From CAITSH01 sp945892985 (GTDB taxonomy: Bacteria > Pseudomonadota > Gammaproteobacteria > Burkholderiales > SG8-39): a stretch of DNA of 64,000 nt. The notes beneath the pieces are model-generated. The model had not been told where the DNA came from, searched no databases, and worked only from the letters and a program-made list of their open reading frames with translations. The DNA lies in contig CAMDDU010000003.1 in the NCBI GenBank assembly GCA_945892985.1, positions 1-64,000 on the forward strand, written 5' to 3'. Within the stretch, counting starts at the first letter, position 1. The number at the start of each line of letters is the position of its first letter. Shown here piece after piece: positions 8,180-17,172 of the stretch. The translations under genes and the position numbers were made by a program.

Positions 8180-9148
8180 ATGAAGACAACATTCCTGGAA
8201 TTTGAGCAGCCGGTTGCCGAGCTTGAAGCAAAGATTGAAGATCTTCGATTCGTGCAGGATGATTCTGCTCTGGATATATCGGAAGAAATCCATCGACTCC
8301 AGAAAAAGAGCCACACGTTGACGAAGGATATCTACGCGAAGCTGACACCGTGGCAGGTCGCGCAGGTAGCGCGACATCCGCAGCGCCCTTACTCGCTAGA
8401 CTATATAAATCTTTTGTTCACGGATTTCGAGGAGTTGCACGGGGATCGTTCGTTTGCGGATGATGCCTCAATCGTCGGTGGTGTCGCACGGTTCAACGGC
8501 CAATCGCTTATGGTCATAGGGCACCAGAAGGGCCGTGACACAAAGGAAAAGATCCTACGAAATTTCGGCATGCCCCGGCCCGAGGGGTATCGCAAGGCGA
8601 TGCGCCTGATGCGTCTTGCAGAGAAATTTGCGATTCCGGTGGTCACATTCATTGACACGCCTGGTGCCTATCCTGGAATCGGCGCGGAGGAGCGGGGGCA
8701 GTCTGAGGCGATAGGACGAAGCTTATACGTGATGGCCGAACTTAAGGTGCCTTTGATTTGCACCGTCATTGGTGAGGGTGGGTCAGGTGGGGCTCTCGCA
8801 ATCGCTGTGGGCGATATCGTACAGATGATGCAATATGCGACGTATTCCGTGATTTCTCCTGAGGGTTGCGCATCCATTTTATGGAAAAGTGCGCAAAAGG
8901 CACCTGAGGCTGCTGAAACACTCGGCATTACGGCGAATCGGCTCAAGAGCCTGGGGCTGGTCGACAAGATCATTTCAGAACCGCTTGGCGGCGCGCACCG
9001 CGATCCGGCAGCAGCCGCGCAGAATTTAAAAAAATCACTTCAGGATGGGTTGCGCCAAGTGAGCGGAAAGAGTGTTTCCGAGCTTGTCGAGATGCGATTT
9101 GAAAGACTAATGGGTTATGGCAAATTTAAGGAAGCGGAGATCAAGTGA
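8180..9148 (+). CDS. accA: Acetyl-CoA carboxylase carboxyltransferase subunit alpha
   Basis: 322 residues (E. coli AccA has 319). With AccD it transfers the carboxyl group from biotin to acetyl-CoA, the first step of fatty acid synthesis in the cytoplasm. The sequence has the N-terminal helical region, then TPGAYPGIGAEERGQSEAI near 165, GEGGSGGALAI near 195 and YSVISPEGCASILW near 225, all typical of the crotonase-like core. Start ATG at 8180 with GGAAG upstream. Its end overlaps tilS by 32 bases, suggesting coupled translation. No truncation or odd residues were seen. Confidence 0.97.
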   Translation: MKTTFLEFEQPVAELEAKIEDLRFVQDDSALDISEEIHRLQKKSHTLTKDIYAKLTPWQVAQVARHPQRPYSLDYINLLFTDFEELHGDRSFADDASIVGGVARFNGQSLMVIGHQKGRDTKEKILRNFGMPRPEGYRKAMRLMRLAEKFAIPVVTFIDTPGAYPGIGAEERGQSEAIGRSLYVMAELKVPLICTVIGEGGSGGALAIAVGDIVQMMQYATYSVISPEGCASILWKSAQKAPEAAETLGITANRLKSLGLVDKIISEPLGGAHRDPAAAAQNLKKSLQDGLRQVSGKSVSELVEMRFERLMGYGKFKEAEIK

Positions 9149-10472
9149 TCTTTGTGCGCGAGTCTCTGCGCGTTTGCCGTCCAATATGGGATCAGGGGCG
9201 CTCGTTCGACTTGGATTGTCAGGTGGGCGAGATTCGGTGGTCCTTCTGGCCATCCTGGCTGAACTTTCAGTCGGAAAAAACTTTGTTCTAGAATGTGTGC
9301 ATGTCCACCACGGCATAAGCCCTAAGGCCGACCAATGGGCTGATTTCTGTGCGACTCTATGCGCTACGAGGGGCGTCAGGATAGATATTGTCAGGGTCAA
9401 GCTCGGTGACTTGTCAGGGAAAGGCCTTGAGGCGACAGCGAGAGCTGCGCGGTACGCCGTTCTTTTTCGAGAGGGGGCCGATTTTGTACTGACGGCTCAC
9501 CATCTTCAGGATCAAGCAGAAACGGTGCTGTTGCAATTATTGCGCGGCTCCGGCGCGAAAGGGCTGGCTGCCATGCCGCGCTCACAGGCGGACAACTACG
9601 GCGGCATACTGCGACCGCTACTGGATGAGTCCCCAGCCGAACTCTTGGCCTTTGCTGAATCGGCTGGGCTCCAATGGATTGAGGACGAGAGCAACGAGGA
9701 CACCCGATTCAGGAGAAATTTCATTCGACATGAGGTTCTTCCAAGAGTCGAGGCCCGGTTCCCCGGTGCCACCAGGGCTATCGCGAGATCGGCCGCCCAT
9801 TTAGCCGAGACACAAGGGCTACTGGAAGAACTTGCAACGATAGACTTGGCCGCTATCGGAAAGGCTGGAGGGTTAGATGTTGGGTGTCTTTGTGGGCTCA
9901 ATGGCGCGAGGGCAAAAAATGTCTTGCGCACCTATTTTTCCCAGAACTCGTTAGAGATGCCCCAAACGGCGCACCTTGAAGAACTTTTAAGGCAGATAAA
10001 ATCCGCGCGCCCGGATGGCGCGCTTAGGGTCAAACTTGGAAATATGAATGTGCAAATTCATAAAGGCATTCTGCGTCTTGTTACTGCAACGAATCAACCG
10101 GCACCCAGTTTTGAAGTTCGATGGGCCGGGGAAGCGGTTTTGCCCTTGCCACATCTTGGAGGTGCGTTATTGTTTTCCCCGGGGGTTGGCGCGGGCCTAA
10201 GCGTTGAGAAACTCGCGATGAGGCCCGTAACGGTTCGATTGCGCATAGGTGGGGAGCGGATGCGGATGGCGTCGCATAGACCACTGCGAACCCTGAAAAA
10301 CCTGTTGAGAGAGGCTGGCACGCCTTATTGGACAAGGGGGCGATTGCCCTTGCTTTACTGTGGCGATGAGTTGGCGTTTGTTCCAGGGATAGGAATTGCC
10401 TGTGATTACCGGGCGGGTGTAGGCGAGCCTGGTTTGGTGCTCGAATGGGCCGAGTCGTTCGTAAGCGGCTGA
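9117..10472 (+). CDS. tilS: tRNA(Ile)-lysidine synthase
   Basis: 451 residues. It ligates lysine to C34 of the CAU-anticodon tRNA-Ile using ATP, changing both codon and amino acid identity. The PP-loop is SGGRDS at residues 35-40 within LGLSGGRDSVVLL. Further N-type ATPase signatures are HVHHGIS near 65, HHLQDQAETVLLQLLRGSG near 130 and RNFIRHEVLP near 205. The C-terminal part matches the substrate-binding TilS domains, including GGERMR. The ATG lies inside accA. A 260-base gap without a gene separates it from ndk. Confidence 0.93.
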   Translation: MANLRKRRSSDLCARVSARLPSNMGSGALVRLGLSGGRDSVVLLAILAELSVGKNFVLECVHVHHGISPKADQWADFCATLCATRGVRIDIVRVKLGDLSGKGLEATARAARYAVLFREGADFVLTAHHLQDQAETVLLQLLRGSGAKGLAAMPRSQADNYGGILRPLLDESPAELLAFAESAGLQWIEDESNEDTRFRRNFIRHEVLPRVEARFPGATRAIARSAAHLAETQGLLEELATIDLAAIGKAGGLDVGCLCGLNGARAKNVLRTYFSQNSLEMPQTAHLEELLRQIKSARPDGALRVKLGNMNVQIHKGILRLVTATNQPAPSFEVRWAGEAVLPLPHLGGALLFSPGVGAGLSVEKLAMRPVTVRLRIGGERMRMASHRPLRTLKNLLREAGTPYWTRGRLPLLYCGDELAFVPGIGIACDYRAGVGEPGLVLEWAESFVSG

Positions 10473-10631
10473 TTTTGTGCTTCAAGCGTGTGCCTACACC
10501 ACGATTCCGACTCCTTCATTTTTCGGGCGGCAGAACGTGCTGTGACCGAGCGAGAATTTCCTCAGCTAGAGGGAAGACCGGTTGGGGCATTTCCATTTAG
10601 AACGGGCATAGTTGCCAGCGCTAAAGTTGGC

Positions 10632-10661
10632 TTAGGTAAAATATAAAAATCCTGATATAAT
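10632..10661 (+). promoter_or_regulatory. Candidate sigma-70 promoter of the ndk operon
   Basis: A perfect TATAAT lies at 10656-10661 in an AT-rich stretch 70 bases before the ndk start. A weak TTAGGT (10632-10637) sits 18 bases upstream as a possible -35. It is the best promoter-like site in the 260-base tilS-ndk gap. Confidence 0.5.
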
Positions 10662-10731
10662 AAAAAGTTCATTATTTTTAGTAACTTACACCTTTAATCA
10701 ATTGCGTTATTTGCGCAAAATGGAGAGCAGT

Positions 10732-11157
10732 ATGGCTGCAGAGCGAACACTTTCAATTATCAAGCCCGATGCGGTAGCAAAAAACGTTATCGGTCAAATT
10801 TACGCACGCTTTGAGGGGGCGGGCCTGCGGGTGATTGCTGCGAAAATGATGCATCTTTCTCAGCGCGAGGCCGAGGACTTTTACGCGGTGCATCGGGAGC
10901 GCCCATTTTTTCGCGATTTAGTTTCTTTCATGATTTCCGGCCCGGTGATGGTTCAGTTGCTTGAAGGCGAGAACGCAATCGCCACGAATCGTGAACTTAT
11001 GGGGGCGACGGACCCGAAAAAGGCTGCGAAGGGCACAATTCGTGCGGATTTCGCGGACAGTATCGATGCGAATGCAGTTCATGGATCGGATGCACCCGAA
11101 ACAGCACGCAATGAGATCGCATATTTCTTTTCTAGCCTGAACATTCATCCGCGCTAA
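10732..11157 (+). CDS. ndk: Nucleoside diphosphate kinase
   Basis: 141 residues, the standard bacterial length. It transfers the gamma-phosphate of ATP to nucleoside diphosphates through a phospho-histidine. The active-site His is H117 in NAVHGSDA. The N-terminus ERTLSIIKPDAV is typical. The ATG at 10732 has GGAGAG upstream; an in-frame TTG 30 bases earlier is not supported. The stop overlaps the rlmN start by one base, opening a tightly packed operon. Confidence 0.97.
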   Translation: MAAERTLSIIKPDAVAKNVIGQIYARFEGAGLRVIAAKMMHLSQREAEDFYAVHRERPFFRDLVSFMISGPVMVQLLEGENAIATNRELMGATDPKKAAKGTIRADFADSIDANAVHGSDAPETARNEIAYFFSSLNIHPR

Positions 11158-12296
11158 TGGCGGTAAATCTCCTCGACCTTGATGCACAGAGTTTGACGGC
11201 TTTCCTTGAGCGGGCCGGGGAGAAACCGTTTCGAGCCAAGCAGGTAATGCGCTGGGTTCACCGTAACGGGGTGAGTGAAGTTGAAAAGATGACTGACATT
11301 TCCAAGTCACTTAGGGAAAAGTTGATCTCTCTTAGTGAAATCCGATTGCCCAACGTCGTCAGAGACAGTACTTCATCGGATGGAACGAGGAAATGGCTGC
11401 TGGATGTTGGAACAGGGAACTCAGTTGAAACTGTGTTTATCCCTGAACAAAATCGCGGCACGCTATGCGTTTCCAGCCAAGCGGGATGTGCGCTTGACTG
11501 CCAGTTTTGTTCCACAGGAAAGCAAGGCTTTAATCGGAATTTGACTACCGCGGAAATTATTGGCCAATTGTGGTTGGCGTCCGCATCCCTTGGGGGCTTA
11601 TCGAGGCGATTGCCTTTGTCTGATGAGGACCGTTCCGGGGACGGGATTGAGGTGGTAGGCAAAGTTATCAGCAATGTCGTGATGATGGGGATGGGCGAGC
11701 CCCTCTTGAATTACGAAAACGTCGTTCCCGCACTCCGTTTAATGCTTGATGACAACGCTTACGGTTTATCACGTCGTCGCGTCACACTCTCGACGTCAGG
11801 AATCGTTCCTGCGATTGACCGGTTGCGTGACGATTGTCCAGTGGCGCTGGCAGTTTCCCTGCACGCATCAAGCGATACATTGCGAGACGTGTTGATGCCG
11901 ATCAATAGGAAATATCCGCTTCGTGAACTGCTGGCTTCATGTGTTCGATATCTTGACCGGGCACCCAGGGATTTCGTTACGTTCGAATATGTGATGCTCG
12001 ATGGCGTCAACGACAGCGATCTGTCGGCGCGAGAATTAATTGCGCTGCTTGCAGAAATACCTTGCAAGATAAATCTGATCCCGTTTAATCCATTTCCACA
12101 GTCTTCTTTTAAGCGGTCCCCGAGCGAAAGAATTCGAAGCTTTAGTGAATTACTCAACGCAGCGGGAATTGTCACAACGACAAGAAAAACCCGTGGCGGT
12201 GATATTGATGCCGCATGTGGACAGTTAGCGGGAATGATCAAAGATCGCACTCGTCGTGTCATCCGCCTGGCGCGGGACACGGGGGCAACATCATGA
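11157..12296 (+). CDS. rlmN: Dual-specificity 23S rRNA/tRNA adenine-C2 methyltransferase
   Basis: 379 residues. A radical-SAM enzyme that methylates C2 of A2503 in 23S rRNA and A37 in some tRNAs. The 4Fe-4S cluster motif is C111-x3-C115-x2-C118 (CALDCQFCS). The second essential Cys lies near the C-terminus in TRGGDIDAACGQLAG. GMGEPLLNY, LSTSG and NLIPFNP are further family signatures. It is coupled to ndk upstream and, through an ATGA overlap, to pilF downstream. Confidence 0.97.
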   Translation: MAVNLLDLDAQSLTAFLERAGEKPFRAKQVMRWVHRNGVSEVEKMTDISKSLREKLISLSEIRLPNVVRDSTSSDGTRKWLLDVGTGNSVETVFIPEQNRGTLCVSSQAGCALDCQFCSTGKQGFNRNLTTAEIIGQLWLASASLGGLSRRLPLSDEDRSGDGIEVVGKVISNVVMMGMGEPLLNYENVVPALRLMLDDNAYGLSRRRVTLSTSGIVPAIDRLRDDCPVALAVSLHASSDTLRDVLMPINRKYPLRELLASCVRYLDRAPRDFVTFEYVMLDGVNDSDLSARELIALLAEIPCKINLIPFNPFPQSSFKRSPSERIRSFSELLNAAGIVTTTRKTRGGDIDAACGQLAGMIKDRTRRVIRLARDTGATS

Positions 12297-13093
12297 TTCG
12301 TTGCCGCAGGTTAGTTTTTATTTTTACGGCGATCATTTTTCTTGCCGGATGCGGGGCCGGTCAGCTTGCGCCTGAGCCTGAGATGGGGGCTGACACTGGC
12401 CAGCAAAGCGGTGATTCGAGTGCTCCACGAAACCGAGCACGTATTCACGCCGAGCTGGGTGGGCTGTATTTCCAAAGGGGGAATATGGGGGTTGCTCTTG
12501 AGGAGCTGCGGATGGCTATTGCGGCAGATCCAAGCTACGCGCCTGCATACAATGTCCTCGGTTTGGTTTTCATGGATTTACGCGAGAACGCGCAAGCTCA
12601 GGCTAACTTTGAACGTGCTATTCGGCTCAGTCCTAATGATGCCGACGTGAATCATAATTACGCACTTTTCCTCTGTCAGTCTGGACGTGAGGCAGACTCG
12701 GCCCGATATTTTTTGGCTGCCGTGAGAAACCCTCTTTATTCCCAGCCGCAAAAATCTTATGCAGCGGCAGGTGCGTGTGCAATCAAGGCCAATAACGAGC
12801 GAGATGCGACTGAGTATCTTGAGCGGGCGCTGCGGATAGACCCAGACTATTCTCCGGCACTTATGAGTTTCGCGCAGTTGCTCTACAGAAAAGGTGAGTG
12901 GGAGCGAGCGCGAACGATTGTTGCACGGTTCAATAAAGTTACCGATCAATCGGCAGAGTCTCTATGGCTTGCGTTGCGAATCGAACGTAAGTTGGGGAAC
13001 AAAATGGCAGAAAACAGCTTTGCCGCACAGCTTCGCCGGCGGTTTTCCGGCGCGCCCGAATACCAAAGCCTCCTTAAAGGACATTTTGAGTGA
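12293..13093 (+). CDS. pilF: Type IV pilus biogenesis/stability lipoprotein PilF (PilW)
   Basis: 266 residues from the ATG at 12293, which overlaps the rlmN stop as ATGA. The N-terminus is a lipoprotein signal peptide with lipobox LAGC (C20). The rest consists of TPR repeats, for example HAELGGLYFQRGNMGVALEEL, YAPAYNVLGLVFMDL and DVNHNYALFLCQSGR. PilF pilots the secretin PilQ to the outer membrane in type IV pilus assembly. The position between rlmN and rodZ is the usual one in beta- and gammaproteobacteria. Confidence 0.9.
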   Translation: MIRCRRLVFIFTAIIFLAGCGAGQLAPEPEMGADTGQQSGDSSAPRNRARIHAELGGLYFQRGNMGVALEELRMAIAADPSYAPAYNVLGLVFMDLRENAQAQANFERAIRLSPNDADVNHNYALFLCQSGREADSARYFLAAVRNPLYSQPQKSYAAAGACAIKANNERDATEYLERALRIDPDYSPALMSFAQLLYRKGEWERARTIVARFNKVTDQSAESLWLALRIERKLGNKMAENSFAAQLRRRFSGAPEYQSLLKGHFE

Positions 13094-13962
13094 CAGATGA
13101 ATCACAGTTGATGGATGCGGCGGAGAAAACGGTCGACGTTAGTCCGGGCTGTGCGATATCGCAAGTTCGTCAGGCGCGTAACATGACCACGGCTGAGGTG
13201 GCACAACATCTGAAATTCAGCGTCAAGCAGATCGAAGCACTCGAGGCGGATGATTACGGCAAGCTGCACGGGAGTACGCTGGTTCGTGGGATGATTCGAA
13301 GCTACGCGAAATTGCTGCAAATCGATGTGGCACCGCTACTTGCCGCTCATAGTCGTCGACAAATACCAGCTGAAGTGACTGTGGATTTACGCTCAAAGCG
13401 CATCCCGTTTCCTGATGGCGTCAGGCGATCAACGCGCACTTACGCTTTGTTGAGCGTGGTGATTCTGATCACGGTAGCAGGTATTGCGTATGAGTGGCGC
13501 ATGGCCCCAACGGAACCAGCAAAGCCGGTTTTTATCGCTCCAGTAAAATTAACCGGAGAGCTTGGTCCGGGAGGTTCTGTTGACGCAACCGCTAAGCCAG
13601 CTATGCCTGTCGTCGCGAGTCCACTTTCCCCAGAGGGAATCCCATCAGGGCAACCTTACAACGGGCTCGAACCGGAAGTTGCAGTGACTTCTGTCAGGCT
13701 GGCGAAAACTCCACCGTTAGGGGCTTTGCGACGAATCGATCTGGAGTTTGGAAAAGACTCGTGGGTGGAGATAAAGCAGGGTGATGGGCGTACTCTTTTA
13801 TCGCAGCTTAACGCCGCGGGCACCAAGCAAACGCTTGAAGGTAAGCCGCCATTCTCATTAGTGATTGGAAATGCGCCGACCGTTCGATTGCGGTACAACG
13901 ATGAATCAGTTGATCTGCGGCCACATTTCAAAGTCGATGTTGCGCGACTCACGCTGGAGTAG
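13090..13962 (+). CDS. rodZ: RodZ-like cytoskeleton/cell-shape protein
   Basis: 290 residues from a GTG overlapping the pilF stop. A cytoplasmic helix-turn-helix domain (about 24-80, RQARNMTTAEVAQHL) is followed by a basic linker, one membrane segment (about 118-136) and a periplasmic tail with a C-terminal DUF4115 domain (DLEFGKDSWVEI onward). This is the RodZ layout. RodZ links MreB to the membrane and helps keep rod shape. The protein is shorter in the linker than E. coli RodZ (337). Confidence 0.9.
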   Translation: MTDESQLMDAAEKTVDVSPGCAISQVRQARNMTTAEVAQHLKFSVKQIEALEADDYGKLHGSTLVRGMIRSYAKLLQIDVAPLLAAHSRRQIPAEVTVDLRSKRIPFPDGVRRSTRTYALLSVVILITVAGIAYEWRMAPTEPAKPVFIAPVKLTGELGPGGSVDATAKPAMPVVASPLSPEGIPSGQPYNGLEPEVAVTSVRLAKTPPLGALRRIDLEFGKDSWVEIKQGDGRTLLSQLNAAGTKQTLEGKPPFSLVIGNAPTVRLRYNDESVDLRPHFKVDVARLTLE

Positions 13963-13964
13963 TA

Positions 13965-15239
13965 ATGATGGAAATTATTCGGCGCCGGCTTTCCCGGCAG
14001 GTGCATATAGGCCCGCTCGCCCTCGGCGGTGGCGCCCCGGTGCTGGTTCAATCCATGACCAACACAGACACGGCAGATGTCGAAGCGACAGTCCGACAGG
14101 TTTTCGAGCTTGCTCAAGCCGGATCTGAAGTCGTCCGGATAACCGTTAATTCCGCTGCGGCCGCTGCGGCCGTTCCTTTTGTAAGGGAAAGGCTGGACGC
14201 GCAGGGCTGTGGCGTCCCTCTGGTGGGGGATTTTCATTTTAATGGACACAAGCTGCTTGCTGACAATCGGGCATGTGCGGAAGCCTTGGCCAAGTATCGC
14301 ATTAATCCAGGCAATGTCGGTCAAGGCTCAAAGCGTGATGGACAATTTGCGATCATGGTCGAATTGGCCTGCCGCTATGACAAGCCGATTCGCATTGGTG
14401 TCAATTGGGGAAGTCTGGATCAAGATCTCCTGGCGCGTCTTATGGATGCCAATGGCCAACTCCCAAAGCCGCGTACCGCGGAGGCGATCATGCGCGAGGC
14501 GCTGATCAGTTCGGCACTTGATAGCGCGAAGCGAGCGGAGGAGTTGGGTTTGCCGAGCAATCGGATTGTTCTTTCCTGCAAAGTCAGCGGTGTCCAAGAC
14601 CTCATCGCGGTCTACAGGGATTTGTCCATTCGTTGTGATTATCCCTTGCACCTCGGACTCACAGAGGCGGGTATGGGCTCCAAGGGAATCGTTGCGTCGA
14701 CCGCAGCGATGGCCGTTCTGCTGCAAGAGGGCATCGGCGATACGATCCGGGTTTCATTGACTCCGGAGCCTAATGGTGACCGAACGCGCGAAGTGATCGT
14801 GGCGCAGGAGCTTCTGCAAACCATGGGCATGCGATCCTTTACGCCAATGGTGATAGCGTGTCCTGGCTGTGGACGTACGACCAGTACCTATTTTCAGGAA
14901 CTTGCCTCTAAGATACAAGGCTATCTTAGAGCGCAGATGCCGATTTGGCGCGAGCATTTTGCGGGCGTTGAGGAGATGCGTGTTGCCGTCATGGGCTGCG
15001 TGGTAAATGGCCCCGGGGAATCAAAGCACGCAGATATCGGTATAAGCCTGCCTGGATCCGGGGAGCGACCTGTGGCCCCTGTGTATATTGACGGTGAAAA
15101 AAACGTGACCCTCAAGGGTGACCGCATAGCCGAGGAATTTCAGGAGCTCGTCGAGAATTATGTGCGGCACCGCTATGGTTCGGGAGGTGGCAGGCAACGC
15201 GATCAATTGAAGGTCATCCCGATCAAAGCCGTTTCATGA
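13965..15239 (+). CDS. ispG: 4-hydroxy-3-methylbut-2-enyl diphosphate synthase
   Basis: 424 residues. It reduces methylerythritol cyclodiphosphate in the non-mevalonate isoprenoid pathway. It starts with RQVHIGPLALGGGAPVLVQSMTNTDT, typical of IspG. The 4Fe-4S ligands are in ACPGCGRTTS and VMGCVVNGPGE. It is longer than E. coli IspG (372), as in other betaproteobacteria. Two bases separate it from rodZ, and hisS follows after ten. Confidence 0.97.
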   Translation: MMEIIRRRLSRQVHIGPLALGGGAPVLVQSMTNTDTADVEATVRQVFELAQAGSEVVRITVNSAAAAAAVPFVRERLDAQGCGVPLVGDFHFNGHKLLADNRACAEALAKYRINPGNVGQGSKRDGQFAIMVELACRYDKPIRIGVNWGSLDQDLLARLMDANGQLPKPRTAEAIMREALISSALDSAKRAEELGLPSNRIVLSCKVSGVQDLIAVYRDLSIRCDYPLHLGLTEAGMGSKGIVASTAAMAVLLQEGIGDTIRVSLTPEPNGDRTREVIVAQELLQTMGMRSFTPMVIACPGCGRTTSTYFQELASKIQGYLRAQMPIWREHFAGVEEMRVAVMGCVVNGPGESKHADIGISLPGSGERPVAPVYIDGEKNVTLKGDRIAEEFQELVENYVRHRYGSGGGRQRDQLKVIPIKAVS

Positions 15240-15249
15240 GAATTTCTTG

Positions 15250-16530
15250 ATGAATACAACCGTGCAAGCCGTTCGCGGTATGAATGATATCTTGCCCGAT
15301 GAGGCAGAGCTCTGGGAGAGCATGGAGGCCATACTTCGAGAATGGCTTCAAGGATACGGCTATCGTAATCTTCGTACTCCTTTGCTTGAGCAGACGGCAT
15401 TGTTCCATCGGGCAATCGGCGCGGCGACGGATATAGTCGAAAAAGAAATGTATAGCTTTGTCGATGCACTTAATGAAGAGCACCTGACGCTTAGGCCGGA
15501 GGCGACTGCGTCGACGGTTCGGTCGGCAATTCAACATTCACTGACTTATAACGGACCGCAACGCCTTTACTACATGGGCCCAATGTTCCGGCACGAAAGA
15601 CCCCAAAAAGGGCGCTATAGGCAGTTTCATCAGGTCGGCGCGGAAGCTCTGGGTATGTCGGGGCCTGATATAGATGCTGAGCAATTATTGATGTGCTCAA
15701 GACTGTGGGACGACCTTGGCATCCACAGTCTGCGCTTGCATTTGAATTCGTTGGGGTCTGCTGAGGAACGGTCAGATTTTCGTAACCATCTGGTGGCCTT
15801 TCTGCGTAATCATTCTGCCGATCTTGACGATGACTCCCGGCGGCGTTTAGAAACCAATCCACTACGTGTATTGGATAGTAAAAATGCGCAAATGCAGGAA
15901 ATTATTCTCGCAGCTCCAAAGCTTATGGACTATCTCGGTACCGAGTCGATACGCCATTTCGAATCTGTTCAAGGCGTTTTAAAAGACGCTGGAATCCCTT
16001 ACGAGATAAACCCGCGCCTTGTCCGGGGGCTGGATTACTATAATCTGACCGTGTTCGAGTGGGTGACCGACAGCCTTGGTGCCCAAGGTACGGTATGCGG
16101 GGGAGGACGTTATGACGGCCTGTTCGGACAAATCGGGGGTAAGCCGACTCCGGCATGTGGCTGGGCCATCGGTATTGAGCGACTTCTTGCGCTGGTTGCT
16201 GCAGAGGGGCGAAAAGCAGAGCCGTCCTGTCCCGATGTTTATGTCGTCAGCCAGGGCGAAGCAGCTGTGCGATACGCGTTTTCGATCTCGGAACGGTTAC
16301 GGGACACTGGCCTGGCAGTAATTCAGCACTGCGGTGGAGGAAGCTTCAAATCCCAGATGAAAAAAGCAGACGCCAGCCGAGCGATTCTCGCATTGATAGT
16401 CGGAGACGATGAAGTCGCAAGCGGAGCGGTAAATATAAAACCGCTTAGAGAAGGGCGTGAACAGGTTACGGTGCCTTTCGAGCAAGCGCCTCAATGGATC
16501 AGTGATTTTCTTTATTCAGAAAGTGATTAA
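15250..16530 (+). CDS. hisS: Histidyl-tRNA synthetase
   Basis: 426 residues, a class II synthetase that charges tRNA-His. Visible motifs: RGMNDILP at the N-terminus, motif 2 in MFRHERPQKGRYRQFHQ, the His-binding RGLDYYNLTVFEW and motif 3 GGGRYDGLFGQIGG. The C-terminal anticodon domain begins near residue 330. I chose the ATG at 15250 over the TTG one codon earlier. It sits in the ispG-hisS-yfgM run. Confidence 0.97.
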   Translation: MNTTVQAVRGMNDILPDEAELWESMEAILREWLQGYGYRNLRTPLLEQTALFHRAIGAATDIVEKEMYSFVDALNEEHLTLRPEATASTVRSAIQHSLTYNGPQRLYYMGPMFRHERPQKGRYRQFHQVGAEALGMSGPDIDAEQLLMCSRLWDDLGIHSLRLHLNSLGSAEERSDFRNHLVAFLRNHSADLDDDSRRRLETNPLRVLDSKNAQMQEIILAAPKLMDYLGTESIRHFESVQGVLKDAGIPYEINPRLVRGLDYYNLTVFEWVTDSLGAQGTVCGGGRYDGLFGQIGGKPTPACGWAIGIERLLALVAAEGRKAEPSCPDVYVVSQGEAAVRYAFSISERLRDTGLAVIQHCGGGSFKSQMKKADASRAILALIVGDDEVASGAVNIKPLREGREQVTVPFEQAPQWISDFLYSESD

Positions 16531-17172
16531 ATGGCAGCCTATGACCTAGAAGAGCAGGAGCAACTTGCCGAGCTGAAACTTTGGTGGAAGCGGTACGGGA
16601 ATCTTGTGGTTTTGACTTTAAGTGCTGTTCTTGTCCTATTTGCCGCCTGGACCGCTTGGAAGGTTTGGGAACACAATCAGGCGCAAGAAGCGAGTGCCGC
16701 GTACTCGGACTTGCAAAAAGCTGCGCGTGAAAATGATGCGAAGATGGCAAATCAGATCGCAGGGACCATTCTCGAGCAGTTTCCCAGAACTACTTATGCA
16801 CCACTTGCGGCGCTTGTGGCTGCCAAAGTGAACTTTGAGTCCGGCGATTTGAAAGGCGCAAAGGTCCAGATACAATGGGTTGTCAGCAATGCGCGTGACG
16901 GAGAATTGCAGGATATTGCACGGCTGCGTCTTTCTGGCATATTGCTTGATGAGAAAGCTTACGATGAGGCGCTTAAGTTTCTCGACACCAAGCCCTCGGC
17001 ACATCTGGACCCTCTTTTCGCGAGCGCCCGTGGCGACGTGCTGCTTGCTCAGGGAAAAACGGCTGAAGCGCAGGGCGCGTTCAAAGCGGCGCAGGACAAG
17101 ACTCCGGCTAAACAAGTCGCAGCACGCGAGCTCCTGCAATTGAAAATCGACTCGACCGGGGTCGTGCAGTGA
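16531..17172 (+). CDS. yfgM: YfgM family membrane-anchored TPR protein
   Basis: 213 residues. A short cytoplasmic segment (YDLEEQEQLAELKLWWKRYGN) is followed by a single membrane helix (about 28-48) and a TPR-like periplasmic domain (LQKAARENDAKMANQIAGTIL, LAQGKTAEAQGAFKAAQ). This is the YfgM/UPF0070 layout. YfgM associates with the SecYEG translocon and PpiD and helps hand over outer-membrane proteins. The ATG directly follows the hisS stop, and its end overlaps bamB by four bases. Confidence 0.9.
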   Translation: MAAYDLEEQEQLAELKLWWKRYGNLVVLTLSAVLVLFAAWTAWKVWEHNQAQEASAAYSDLQKAARENDAKMANQIAGTILEQFPRTTYAPLAALVAAKVNFESGDLKGAKVQIQWVVSNARDGELQDIARLRLSGILLDEKAYDEALKFLDTKPSAHLDPLFASARGDVLLAQGKTAEAQGAFKAAQDKTPAKQVAARELLQLKIDSTGVVQ